A stretch of 26,610 nt of DNA from Actinomycetospora sp. Lineage in GTDB: Bacteria; Actinomycetota; Actinomycetes; Mycobacteriales; Pseudonocardiaceae. A model generated the notes under the pieces. The model saw only the letters and a program-made list of their open reading frames with translations, was not told where the DNA came from and ran no database searches. How positions within the stretch are numbered: the first letter of the stretch is position 1; every line of letters starts with the position of its first letter. Where the stretch lies: the NCBI GenBank assembly GCA_025925615.1, contig JAICLN010000003.1, forward strand, positions 1 to 26,610, in the 5' to 3' direction. The position numbers and the translations under genes were made by a program. Below, piece by piece: positions 15,032 through 21,671 of this stretch.

Positions 15032-16573
15032 GTGGAGCAGCAGCGGCGTGGCAGACGGTGGCTGTGGATCGGCGGTGCGGTCGTGGCCGTGCTCGCCGTC
15101 GCGATCGGGACGATCGGGATCGTCGGTGCCCGTGAGGCCGACGCCGACCCCGGCACCGGGATGCTGCGCCTCGCGCACCTCTCGCCGAGCACCCCGGCCG
15201 TCGACATGTACGCGACCGGCCCGGACCTGCCGCTGACCGAGATCGCCGGCGGCGTCGCCTACCGCGCCGTGAGCCCGTACCTCACCGAGCCTGCCGGCAC
15301 CTACCGCATCCAGGGCCGCCCGGCCGGCGCGCCCGCCGCGAGCCCGCCGCTGTTCGACGTGGCCGTCGACCTGCCCGCCGGCTCTGCCCAGACCGCGACC
15401 TTCGTCGACATCGGCCCGAACGGCGCCACCCAGGCCCAGGTGCTCGACGACGACACCGCGCCCGCCGCCACCGGCTCCGGGGCGCTGCGCGTCGTGCAGG
15501 CCGCCGCCGAGGTGGGCCCGCTCGACGTCCAGGCCAGTGACCCGGCCGGCCGGGACGCCGACATCCCGGTCGCCCACACCCTCTTCTACGGCTCGGCCAC
15601 CCCCTACGCGACCCTCGCCGCGCACCAGTGGTCGGTGCGCCTGACCAGCCGCCCCCGCAAGGAGACGACGGTGCAGGTGCCCGTCACGAGCACGTCGGTG
15701 GCGAGCCTCGTCGTCACCCGCGGCGCGGACGGGGACCTCGCCGCCCAGCTGGTGCCGGACGCCGCCTCCGCCGCCGGCGTCCCCTCACCCGCCCCCGGCG
15801 CACCGCCGGTCGCGGCGCCGCCCGCTCCGCGCACCGCGGAGTCCGCGGCCCCGCCCGTCGCCCCCGGCTCCCAGGCCCCGCAGCCCCCGAGCACGCAGGA
15901 CACCTCGCAGCCCCCGACGCCGCCCGCCCCGAAGATCCCCTCACCGCCGGCCGGCGGCATCGGTGCCGGTCTCGGCGGCCTCGCCCGCGACCACGTCGAC
16001 ACCCTCGCCGCCGGCGGCATCTGGGACACCGTCGCGGGCTGGTTCGGCGCGGGCGGCAACGAGGACCCGGGCGCGCCCCGGGCGGTCCGCATGCCGCTGG
16101 CCGTCGCCACCGCGCCCCCGCCCGGCGGGCCGCACCCGACGAGCCTGGACATCCCGTCGATCGGCCTCGACGCCGCGGACCCGACGGACCTGCGCATCGA
16201 CTACCGCGGTGCCCTGCAGGTCCCGACCGACTACTCGAAGGTCGGCTGGTTCTCCTCGTCCGCCGTCCCCGGTGACCCGGGCTCGGCGGTGATGGTCGGC
16301 CACGTCGACACCCGCAACGGCCCCGCGGTGTTCGGGCGCCTCGACACCCTCAAGCCCGGCGACGTCATCGAGGTCGGCCGCTCCGACGGCGGCACGGCCC
16401 ACTTCGGGGTCGACTCGGTGGAGACGTTCGCGAAGGACAACCTGCCGACCGAACGCGTCTACGGCCCGACGACGACGCCGACGCTGCGACTGATGACGTG
16501 CGGTGGCCCGTTCGATGACGGGACGCTGAACTACCGCGACAACATCGTGGTGTTCGCGACGCCCCGGTCCTGA
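15032..16573 (+). CDS. Membrane-anchored DUF4397 domain fused to class F sortase
   Basis: This 513-residue surface protein has a basic N-terminus and one helix (about residues 10-32). A DUF4397-type beta domain follows (about 43-240, opening MLRLAHLSPSTPAVDMY with a VSPYLTEPAGTYRIQ core), then a Pro/Ala-rich linker (about 245-310), a short helical segment (about 317-345), and a class F sortase domain (about 360-513). The transpeptidase triad is visible: His424 in VGHVDT, Cys490 in LMTCGG, Arg502 in NYRDN. It should act outside the membrane, cleaving a sorting motif and joining the protein to an amine acceptor. No LPxTG-like substrate is seen in this window. The GTG start has GGGGGA about 11 bp upstream. 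Its final 43 bp overlap the convergent GT2 coding end. The position directly after the LuxR-type regulator suggests a shared programme with the polysaccharide genes. Confidence 0.9.
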   Translation: MEQQRRGRRWLWIGGAVVAVLAVAIGTIGIVGAREADADPGTGMLRLAHLSPSTPAVDMYATGPDLPLTEIAGGVAYRAVSPYLTEPAGTYRIQGRPAGAPAASPPLFDVAVDLPAGSAQTATFVDIGPNGATQAQVLDDDTAPAATGSGALRVVQAAAEVGPLDVQASDPAGRDADIPVAHTLFYGSATPYATLAAHQWSVRLTSRPRKETTVQVPVTSTSVASLVVTRGADGDLAAQLVPDAASAAGVPSPAPGAPPVAAPPAPRTAESAAPPVAPGSQAPQPPSTQDTSQPPTPPAPKIPSPPAGGIGAGLGGLARDHVDTLAAGGIWDTVAGWFGAGGNEDPGAPRAVRMPLAVATAPPPGGPHPTSLDIPSIGLDAADPTDLRIDYRGALQVPTDYSKVGWFSSSAVPGDPGSAVMVGHVDTRNGPAVFGRLDTLKPGDVIEVGRSDGGTAHFGVDSVETFAKDNLPTERVYGPTTTPTLRLMTCGGPFDDGTLNYRDNIVVFATPRS

Positions 16574-17544
16574 CGACGGCTCCGGAGGCCCCGCCGCGGC
16601 GCGAGCAGCGTCGCGGCGGCCCGGTGGCGCAGGGACGTGGGGTCGGTCGACGCGACCATCATGATCCGCTGGCGCAGCCAGGTCACCGGTTCGCGGGCGA
16701 GGCCGACCGCCACGTCGCGCCGGCGCACCACGTCGGCGTGCTGGGCGCGCAGCTCGCGCAGGAACCGGTGCTGCAGGGCCATGTTGCGCCGCCGCGAGCT
16801 CGAGGTGATCGAGCCGCTCGCCAGTCGGAACCGTGACAGCGACTCGGGCATCCCGAAGAACCCGCCCTGGGTGACGAGGCGGGCCGCGAGCCCGACGTCG
16901 AGGGCGTAGCCGTTGTCGGGGAAGCCGCCGACCGCGTCGAACGCGTCCCGGCGGAAGAGCATGTTGCCGGGCACCCCGATCGGGCTGCCGCGGTGGCGCA
17001 CGATCCGCCGCAGCACCGTCGTCGCGTCCCGCTTCCCGAGCAGGTCGTTGCTGCGCAGCGCGCGGCCGCGGGCGATCACGCGGTCGTCGTCGTCCACGAG
17101 GTCGTGTCGGCAGGACACCAGCGCCAGGGTCGGGTCCGCGTCCATCACCGCGACCTGCTCGGCGAGCACGGTGGGCGCCAGGAGGTCGTCGGCGTTGAGC
17201 ACCTTCACCAACGACGCCCGCGCGTGGCCGACCGCGAGCTGGAAGTTCTCGGTGACCGGAACCGTCTCGGGATTGCGCACGAGGCGGACCCGCGGGTCGG
17301 CGAAACCGCGCACGACCTCGGCGGAGCCGTCGGTGCACGCGTTGTCGAGTACGACGAGCTCGAAGTCGGTGAACGTCTGGGCCAGCACGCTCGCCACGGT
17401 GCGGCCGATGTAGCGCTCCTTCTGGTAGAGCGGCACCACCACCGACACCCGGGGGACGGGGGCCGGGCCCGCCGGGTCACGCACCGTCAGTGCGGGCGCG
17501 TGAGTGGCTCGTTCGGGCGACACCGTGCCATCGTCCGCGCGCAT
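16531..17544 (-). CDS. Glycosyltransferase family 2
   Basis: This is a 337-residue inverting GT-A glycosyltransferase. The first strand-loop is PRVSVVVPLYQKERYIGRTV (31-50), followed by FELVVLDNACTDGSAEVV (61-78) and the metal/nucleotide-binding LNADD at 116-120 (DxD equivalent). RRDAFDAVGGFPDNGYALD (an ED-like acceptor segment) and a basic C-terminus complete it. No membrane helices are evident. The ATG at 17544 was chosen because GGAG lies 6 bp upstream; ATG 17550 and TTG 17559 are alternatives. It is divergent from the next GT4 gene with a shared 161-bp control region containing the 19-bp element. Its stop lies inside the sortase coding region. It probably adds one sugar to the repeat unit; the donor is unknown. 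Confidence 0.9.
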   Translation of the reverse strand: MRADDGTVSPERATHAPALTVRDPAGPAPVPRVSVVVPLYQKERYIGRTVASVLAQTFTDFELVVLDNACTDGSAEVVRGFADPRVRLVRNPETVPVTENFQLAVGHARASLVKVLNADDLLAPTVLAEQVAVMDADPTLALVSCRHDLVDDDDRVIARGRALRSNDLLGKRDATTVLRRIVRHRGSPIGVPGNMLFRRDAFDAVGGFPDNGYALDVGLAARLVTQGGFFGMPESLSRFRLASGSITSSSRRRNMALQHRFLRELRAQHADVVRRRDVAVGLAREPVTWLRQRIMMVASTDPTSLRHRAAATLLAPRRGLRSRRQDRGVANTTMLSR

Positions 17545-17620
17545 GCACATCTCCGTCAACCGGATGAATGCGACAACCGACGCGTCATGTGCGTACGGCG
17601 TGTGACATGGCCCGGTCGGA

Positions 17621-17639
17621 CCTGGAAGGAGTTCCCAGG
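17621..17639. promoter_or_regulatory. Shared 19-bp inverted-repeat element, copy B
   Basis: CCTGGAAGGAGTTCCCAGG has the same CCTGG-N9-CCAGG symmetry as copy A at 11791 and differs at two of 19 bases. It is 77 bp upstream of the GT2 ATG (17544), the same distance and orientation as copy A has to the sugar transferase, and 66 bp upstream of the divergent GT4 gene. Confidence 0.5.
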
Positions 17640-17705
17640 GTGCCTGCCCGGTCCGACGGCCGACGATCGTCGATCGATGGACGGCAGCCCGTGCGGAGGA
17701 CCTCG

Positions 17706-19007
17706 ATGACGCTGGCCACGGCCAGGACCGGCGCGTCCCGCTCGCCCGAGCACGAGGCCGGGCGGCCCCTGGACGTGTGCGTCATCGGGATGCACTACGC
17801 GCCCGAGCACACCGGGAACGCGCCGTACACGACGGGCATGGTCGCCGCTCTGCACGACGCCGGGCACCGGGTGCGGGTGGTCACCGGCTACCCGCACTAC
17901 CCGGCCTGGGAGGTCACCCCCGGGTACACCGGCCTGCGCCGCCACGAGGTCCTCGACGGCGTCCCGGTCACCCGGGTGCGCCACCCCGTGCCGGCCGTGC
18001 CCGACGCGCGCCGCCGCGTCGTCATGGACGCCGCGTTCACCGCCCACGCCGCGATGGTGGGCGGGCGACGCCCCGACGTCGTCGTCGCGGTGAGCCCCGT
18101 CCTGCTCACCGTGCTCGCCGGGCTGCGGTGGCGCCGGGAGGGTCGGACCGCCCTCGGCGTGGTCACCCAGGACCTCTACAGCCGCGCGCTCGCCGAGACC
18201 CGCATGACGTCCTCGCGCCTGGCGCGCGGGGGCGCGAAGCTCGAGGGGGCACTGCTCTCGCGCGCCGACGGTGTCGCGGTCGTCCACGAGCAGTTCGGCG
18301 CCCCGCTGGCCGCCCTCGGCGTCGACCCGGCGCGCATCACAACGATCCCGAACTGGTCCCACATCGCCCCGCCCACCGCCGACCGGGCCGCCACCCGCCG
18401 CGCCCTCGGCTGGCGCGACGACGAGGTGATCGCGCTGCACGCCGGGAACATGGGCGTGAAGCAGGGGCTGGAGAACGTCGTGGAGGCGGCCCGCGAGGCC
18501 GACGCGCGCGGCGCCGCCGTCCGGTTCGTGCTACTCGGGACCGGCAACCAGCGCGCCCGCCTCGAGGAGCTGGGCGCGGGGATCGAGCGACTGGACTTCC
18601 TCGACCCGCTGCCCGGTGACCGCTTCCCCGACGCGCTCGCCGCCGCGGACGTCCTCGTGGTCAACGAGGCCGCAACCGTCGCCGAGATGTCGGCGCCCTC
18701 GAAGCTCACGTCGTACTTCTCGGCGGGCCGGCCCGTGGTGGCCGCGTCGTGGCCGCGCTCGGCGGCGTCGGCGGAGCTGGCGCGCGCGGACGCCGGCGTG
18801 CGCGTCGACCCGGGCGTGCCCGCGGCCCTGCTGGACGCGGTCGTGACGACGGCGGGCGACGGTGTCGCGGCGACGGCCGCCGGGGCCCGCGGCCGGGAGT
18901 ACGCGCAGAGCACGCTGGGCGCGGCGGCTGCGCACCGTGCCTACTGCGAGTGGGTGGCCGGGCTGGGCGCCATCGTCCGGTCAGGTAAGGCCCCCGCCGG
19001 GCACTGA
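17706..19007 (+). CDS. Glycosyltransferase family 4 (WcaI-like)
   Basis: This is a 433-residue GT-B glycosyltransferase. The N-terminal domain begins DVCVIGMHYAPEHTGNAPYT with the glycine-rich acceptor loop, then VRVVTGYPHYPAW, the pattern of the colanic-acid WcaI-type subgroup. The donor domain starts EVIALHAGNMGVKQGLENVV and continues FVLLGTGNQRARLE, RLDFLDPLPGDRFPDALAAADVLVVNE. It ends with the sugar-nucleotide site MSAPSKLTSYFSAGRPVVA. The ATG at 17706 has GGAGG exactly 6 bp upstream and is firm. It is divergent from the GT2 gene. It probably adds a mid-chain sugar to the lipid-linked unit. The gene ends just before a strong palindrome. Confidence 0.92.
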   Translation: MTLATARTGASRSPEHEAGRPLDVCVIGMHYAPEHTGNAPYTTGMVAALHDAGHRVRVVTGYPHYPAWEVTPGYTGLRRHEVLDGVPVTRVRHPVPAVPDARRRVVMDAAFTAHAAMVGGRRPDVVVAVSPVLLTVLAGLRWRREGRTALGVVTQDLYSRALAETRMTSSRLARGGAKLEGALLSRADGVAVVHEQFGAPLAALGVDPARITTIPNWSHIAPPTADRAATRRALGWRDDEVIALHAGNMGVKQGLENVVEAAREADARGAAVRFVLLGTGNQRARLEELGAGIERLDFLDPLPGDRFPDALAAADVLVVNEAATVAEMSAPSKLTSYFSAGRPVVAASWPRSAASAELARADAGVRVDPGVPAALLDAVVTTAGDGVAATAAGARGREYAQSTLGAAAAHRAYCEWVAGLGAIVRSGKAPAGH

Positions 19008-19019
19008 GCGTCCGGCCGA

Positions 19020-19072
19020 CTAGGCAGATGATCATGCCGAGCGCGCCGCGCTCGGCATGATCAACTGACTAG
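19020..19072. repeat. Dispersed palindromic repeat, copy 2, at a convergent gene junction
   Basis: Arms of 26 nt (19020-19045 and 19047-19072) pair with two mismatches around one central base. The core GATCATGCCGAGCGCG is shared with the copy at 2742-2804. It lies 12 bp after the GT4 stop and 13 bp from the stop of the convergent membrane-protein gene, so it could terminate both transcripts. Confidence 0.75.
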
Positions 19073-19085
19073 CGTCGTCGGGGCG

Positions 19086-19616
19086 TCAGGGGTTGCACCG
19101 GGGGAGTCCGCGCCCGCCACGGTCCCCACGCACGACGTAGACCTCGGAGAGGTAGCCGGTGCGGCCGTCGGGGAACGAGGCGCGGTACCAGGGGTCGGAG
19201 CGCACGTCGTCGGGGTTGGCCTGGGCCGTGGGGTCGGAGAGGTCCCAGTTCCACATCATCTGGCCCTGGGTCCAGCAGTTCGCGACGACGGCGGCCCCGG
19301 AGACCATCTCGGTACCGGCCACCTTGCAGTTGCGGCTCGGTGAGGCGCAGTAGGCCAGCGCCTCGGTCGAGAGGTAGGCCGGCGAGGAGTCCTCGACCAG
19401 CCGGTCCGGGCCCAGCGCCACCTTGTTCTGGACGATGATCGCCTCGACGGTCTGCGGGACGATCGGCGGTTCCGGGATCGTCAGGCGACCGAGCAGGAAC
19501 CCCAGCGCCCCGACCACGACCACCCCGACGACGGCGGCGGCCACCAGCACCGCCCGACGCCGCCGTGGCCGGCGCGCACCGTCGTCAGCGCGGGAGGTGC
19601 TGGCCGCCGGCGGCAT
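19086..19616 (-). CDS. Single-pass membrane protein, probably split from its HTH module
   Basis: This is a 176-residue frame with a basic N-terminus (RRPRRRR), one strong helix (AVLVAAAVVGVVVVGALGFLL, about residues 22-42) and an extracellular C-terminal domain. That domain contains four cysteines (YCASPSRNCK, ANCW, RCNP) and a WYRASFPDGRTGYLSEVYV ending that resembles an SH3-like fold. ATG 19616 is the only conventional start ahead of the helix but has a poor ribosome site and lies inside an upstream HTH frame (19764-19585). Related actinobacterial proteins I recall carry an N-terminal HTH, a linker and a membrane segment in one chain. Here the HTH reads in a different frame and the linker is missing, so this is either a frameshifted/deleted pseudogene or a coupled two-ORF derivative. 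Function is unknown. Confidence 0.55.
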   Translation of the reverse strand: MPPAASTSRADDGARRPRRRRAVLVAAAVVGVVVVGALGFLLGRLTIPEPPIVPQTVEAIIVQNKVALGPDRLVEDSSPAYLSTEALAYCASPSRNCKVAGTEMVSGAAVVANCWTQGQMMWNWDLSDPTAQANPDDVRSDPWYRASFPDGRTGYLSEVYVVRGDRGGRGLPRCNP

Positions 19617-19764
19617 CGGCGAGGGCGGTCTTCGAGCGGCCCGTGCGCCGGGCCATCGTCGCGCACTTCGGGGTGCCGGCCTGCGCGCGCAGCACGCGCA
19701 GGTCCCGCGCGAAGTCGACCAGCGGCCCGCCGGCCGGGTCGAGGTCACGCTGCGGTCTGGGCAT
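19585..19764 (-). CDS. Short helix-turn-helix fragment (XRE-like), 59 residues
   Basis: ATG 19764 has a GGGGGA site upstream and opens MPRPQRDLDPAGGPLVDFAR. It continues DLRVLRAQAGTPKCATMARR and TGRSKTALADAAGGQHLPR before a TGA. The pattern (DLRxLRxxAGxP, then ARRT, SKTALxxAAGGxxLP) matches the N-terminal HTH found in many actinobacterial XRE-like proteins, where LP is normally followed by a further helix containing ACGG. That continuation is missing here. The frame overlaps the start of the membrane-protein frame by 32 bp in a different register. It is most likely the severed DNA-binding module of an ancestral one-piece protein. Confidence 0.45.
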   Translation of the reverse strand: MPRPQRDLDPAGGPLVDFARDLRVLRAQAGTPKCATMARRTGRSKTALADAAGGQHLPR

Positions 19765-19881
19765 CGGCGAGGTCCCCCGGGATCGACCCTGCGCGACGGC
19801 GAGGCCGGGTGGCCGCCGCGGGGCCGAGCGTCGACCCGCAGACCTATCGGTCGCTCGGCGGGGTCGTTACCCCGATCGGGA

Positions 19882-19986
19882 TGCCACTCCCGCGCTCCGC
19901 CGCACGGTCCGCGGGCTCCCCCCGAGCATCGGGCCGTGCGTCCCCCCGTGGCACCGGCCTCGGCCGATGGAAGCGCGGGAGTGGCA
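19882..19986. repeat. 105-bp element with perfect 15-bp terminal inverted repeats
   Basis: TGCCACTCCCGCGCT (19882-19896) and AGCGCGGGAGTGGCA (19972-19986) are exact reverse complements, and the interior contains a further GCACGG/CCGTGC pair. It lies in the 411-bp gene-free stretch between the HTH fragment (ending 19764) and the PPOX gene (20176). It could be a MITE-like relic or a structured RNA. No target-site duplication is obvious. The rest of that stretch shows no coding signal. Confidence 0.5.
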
Positions 19987-20045
19987 CTCGGAGTAGATAC
20001 GTCCTCCACCGTGAGGAGCGATAGCCATCCGGACAACGACCGGCG

Positions 20046-20080
20046 GCGGTCTATCCGCGTGTGAGGCGGCCTATCCGGCG
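20046..20080 (+). promoter_or_regulatory. Direct repeats upstream of the PPOX gene
   Basis: GCGGTCTATCCG and GCGGCCTATCCG are repeated with a 20-bp period, and a related GCCATCCGG lies at 20024-20032. A TAGCAT hexamer at 20117 could be a -10 box. Two helical turns between copies would suit cooperative binding of a regulator; no protein can be assigned. Confidence 0.25.
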
Positions 20081-20175
20081 TTGACGCGGCGGTCCGCACC
20101 GCACCCGCGACGGACCTAGCATCGCCTCGACGGCACCACCGGCGCCGTCGTGAACCCGTGATCCGGAGGAGCCCG

Positions 20176-21102
20176 ATGCCGAAGCCGCCGCTGCCCGACG
20201 AGGTCCAGCAGTTGCTCACCCGCCCCAACCCGAGCGTGATCACCTCGCTGCGTCCCGACGGCTCGCCGGTGTCGGTGGCCACCTGGTACCTGTGGGAGAA
20301 CGGCCGCGTGCTGGTCAACATGGACGACGCCCGCACCCGGGTGCGCTACCTGCGCCAGGACCCCCGGACCACGATCACCGTGCTCGCCGAGGACGACTGG
20401 TACACCCACGTCTCGATCCAGGGACGCGTCGTGGAGTGGGCCGCCGACGAGGACCTGGCCGACATCGACCGGATCTCGGCGCACTACCGGGGCGCGCCGT
20501 ACCCGGTGCGCGACCGCACCCGCGTGAGCGCCTGGATCGAGGTCGAGCGCTGGCACGGCTGGGGCAGCCTCAAGGCCAGCGACAACCCGGAGAACTGCCG
20601 CCCCGGACTCTGGCCCTCACGACGCCGTCGGCTCCGGCCCCTGCACCGGTGCCGGAGCCGGGGGTGCGCCCGGCCCGTCGACGCGGGCGACCGTGTCGGC
20701 GGTCCAGGGCGCGTCGAGCAGCATCCGCGGCGTGACCAGCGCCGACGGCAGGAGCCGGCCGGTCGTCTCCCACCCTTTGTTCGGGGTGAGCCGGCCCGCG
20801 TAGCGCCCCGCCATGCCGCGGTGGTGGCCGACCCCGCGCGCGCTGGCGAGGATGTCGCGGCCGACGGTGTCGAGGAAGGCCGGCGCCTCGATGTCCAGGG
20901 CGTCGACGAGGCGATCGAGGCTCTCCTGGCACGCGTCCCCGGTGGCCGCGTCGAGGTAGAGCTCCACCGCCTTCCCCAGCACCCCGTCCTCGGCGGGCGG
21001 CGCGGGGGCGGGCCGGATCGCGCCCGGCGGCTGGAGCGCCGAGAGCGGAAACCGCTCGCCGAAGGCCCGGGCGACCACCTCGGCGCAGAAGAACGTCCGT
21101 GA
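20176..21102 (+). CDS. PPOX-class split-barrel oxidoreductase with antisense run-on tail
   Basis: The first ~141 residues are a complete F420/FMN-binding split-barrel of the actinobacterial PPOX class. NPSVITSLRPDGSPVSVATWYLWENGRVLVNM forms the first strands, TRVRYLRQDPRTTITVLAEDD is the phosphate-site region, HVSIQGRVVEW follows, and RVSAWIEVERWHGWGSLKASD is the usual C-terminal strand. Such proteins reduce small molecules with F420H2 or bind flavins. ATG 20176 has GGAGGAG 4 bp upstream and is firm. The normal end would fall near residue 141, but no stop occurs there. The frame continues about 167 further residues to 21102, Arg/Gly-rich and antisense to the convergent gene (20617-21594). The tail looks like non-homologous run-on sequence after loss of the native stop, probably by a small deletion that brought the two 3' ends together. 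Confidence 0.8.
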   Translation: MPKPPLPDEVQQLLTRPNPSVITSLRPDGSPVSVATWYLWENGRVLVNMDDARTRVRYLRQDPRTTITVLAEDDWYTHVSIQGRVVEWAADEDLADIDRISAHYRGAPYPVRDRTRVSAWIEVERWHGWGSLKASDNPENCRPGLWPSRRRRLRPLHRCRSRGCARPVDAGDRVGGPGRVEQHPRRDQRRRQEPAGRLPPFVRGEPARVAPRHAAVVADPARAGEDVAADGVEEGRRLDVQGVDEAIEALLARVPGGRVEVELHRLPQHPVLGGRRGGGPDRARRLERRERKPLAEGPGDHLGAEERP

Positions 21103-21594
21103 CCCGGGCTCGCCCTCCCACGCGCGGGCCGCCTCGATGGCCAGCTCGCGGATGGTCGCGCCGGCCTCCTCGTCGACGCGCGACCGGTCGAACGAGGCCA
21201 GCGCGATCGCCACGATCAGGATCTTCGGGACGCAGAACGTCCCGTCGTCGGGGACCCGCAGCGCGTGCACGGCCGCGACGGCGCGCGCCCGGGCCTCGGC
21301 CGAGGGCACGGCGAGCCGGTACACCGACTGGCCCTTGTCCCAGAAGTGCCCGAACTCCTCGGCCCGCAGCCCCGAGAAGTCCCAGGGCTTCGAGGCCAGG
21401 TACGACTGGTGGGCGGACGCGATCAGCCCGTCGCCCAGGGCCAGCCCGCTGTGGGAGAAGGCCGACCCGTCGAGACGAGTGATCATCTCACCGAGCGGCT
21501 CGCCGGCCATGGGTGTCACCAGGAGTACGTCGCCGGGCTCGACCTGGTCTGGTCGGACGACGACGTCCGTCGTAGGGTTCTCGGTACAAGTCAC
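20617..21594 (-). CDS. Permuted papain-fold (YiiX/NlpC-P60-like) putative hydrolase
   Basis: This 325-residue protein has a His-first, Cys-later order typical of permuted NlpC/P60 (YiiX/LRAT-like) enzymes. VEPGDVLLVTP and FSHSGLALGDG (His48) form the early strands, and TFFCAEVVARAF (Cys170) matches the usual FCSELV-like nucleophile segment. A hydrophobic stretch (KILIVAIALASF, 124-135) lies between them and a Pro/Ala-rich tail ends the chain. No signal peptide is seen. It may cleave amide or thioester bonds in lipids, peptides or cell-wall material; the substrate is unknown. GTG 21594 is the only early start and lacks a clear ribosome site, so it may be leaderless. It is divergent from the BTAD regulator and convergent with the PPOX gene, whose run-on tail is antisense to its last 486 bp. 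Confidence 0.72.
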   Translation of the reverse strand: MTCTENPTTDVVVRPDQVEPGDVLLVTPMAGEPLGEMITRLDGSAFSHSGLALGDGLIASAHQSYLASKPWDFSGLRAEEFGHFWDKGQSVYRLAVPSAEARARAVAAVHALRVPDDGTFCVPKILIVAIALASFDRSRVDEEAGATIRELAIEAARAWEGEPGSRTFFCAEVVARAFGERFPLSALQPPGAIRPAPAPPAEDGVLGKAVELYLDAATGDACQESLDRLVDALDIEAPAFLDTVGRDILASARGVGHHRGMAGRYAGRLTPNKGWETTGRLLPSALVTPRMLLDAPWTADTVARVDGPGAPPAPAPVQGPEPTAS

Positions 21595-21671
21595 TGTGGG
21601 TCACGCGCCTTGGGGGGCCGGTAACGGACATCCGTCTGCTCGGCACGGTCGAGGTCGCCGGTGCCGCCGTC

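Noticed and set aside
11173..15207. Very long open frame (over 1300 codons) on the minus strand opposite the LuxR-type gene
   Set aside because: Arg/Gly/His-rich composition without recognisable domains; it mirrors the third-position GC of the real + strand gene.
16531..16573. Possible frameshift at the sortase/GT2 junction because coding ends overlap
   Set aside because: The sortase domain runs to its normal end with His, Cys and Arg in place, and the GT2 C-terminus is merely a variable tail; a 43-bp convergent overlap is acceptable.
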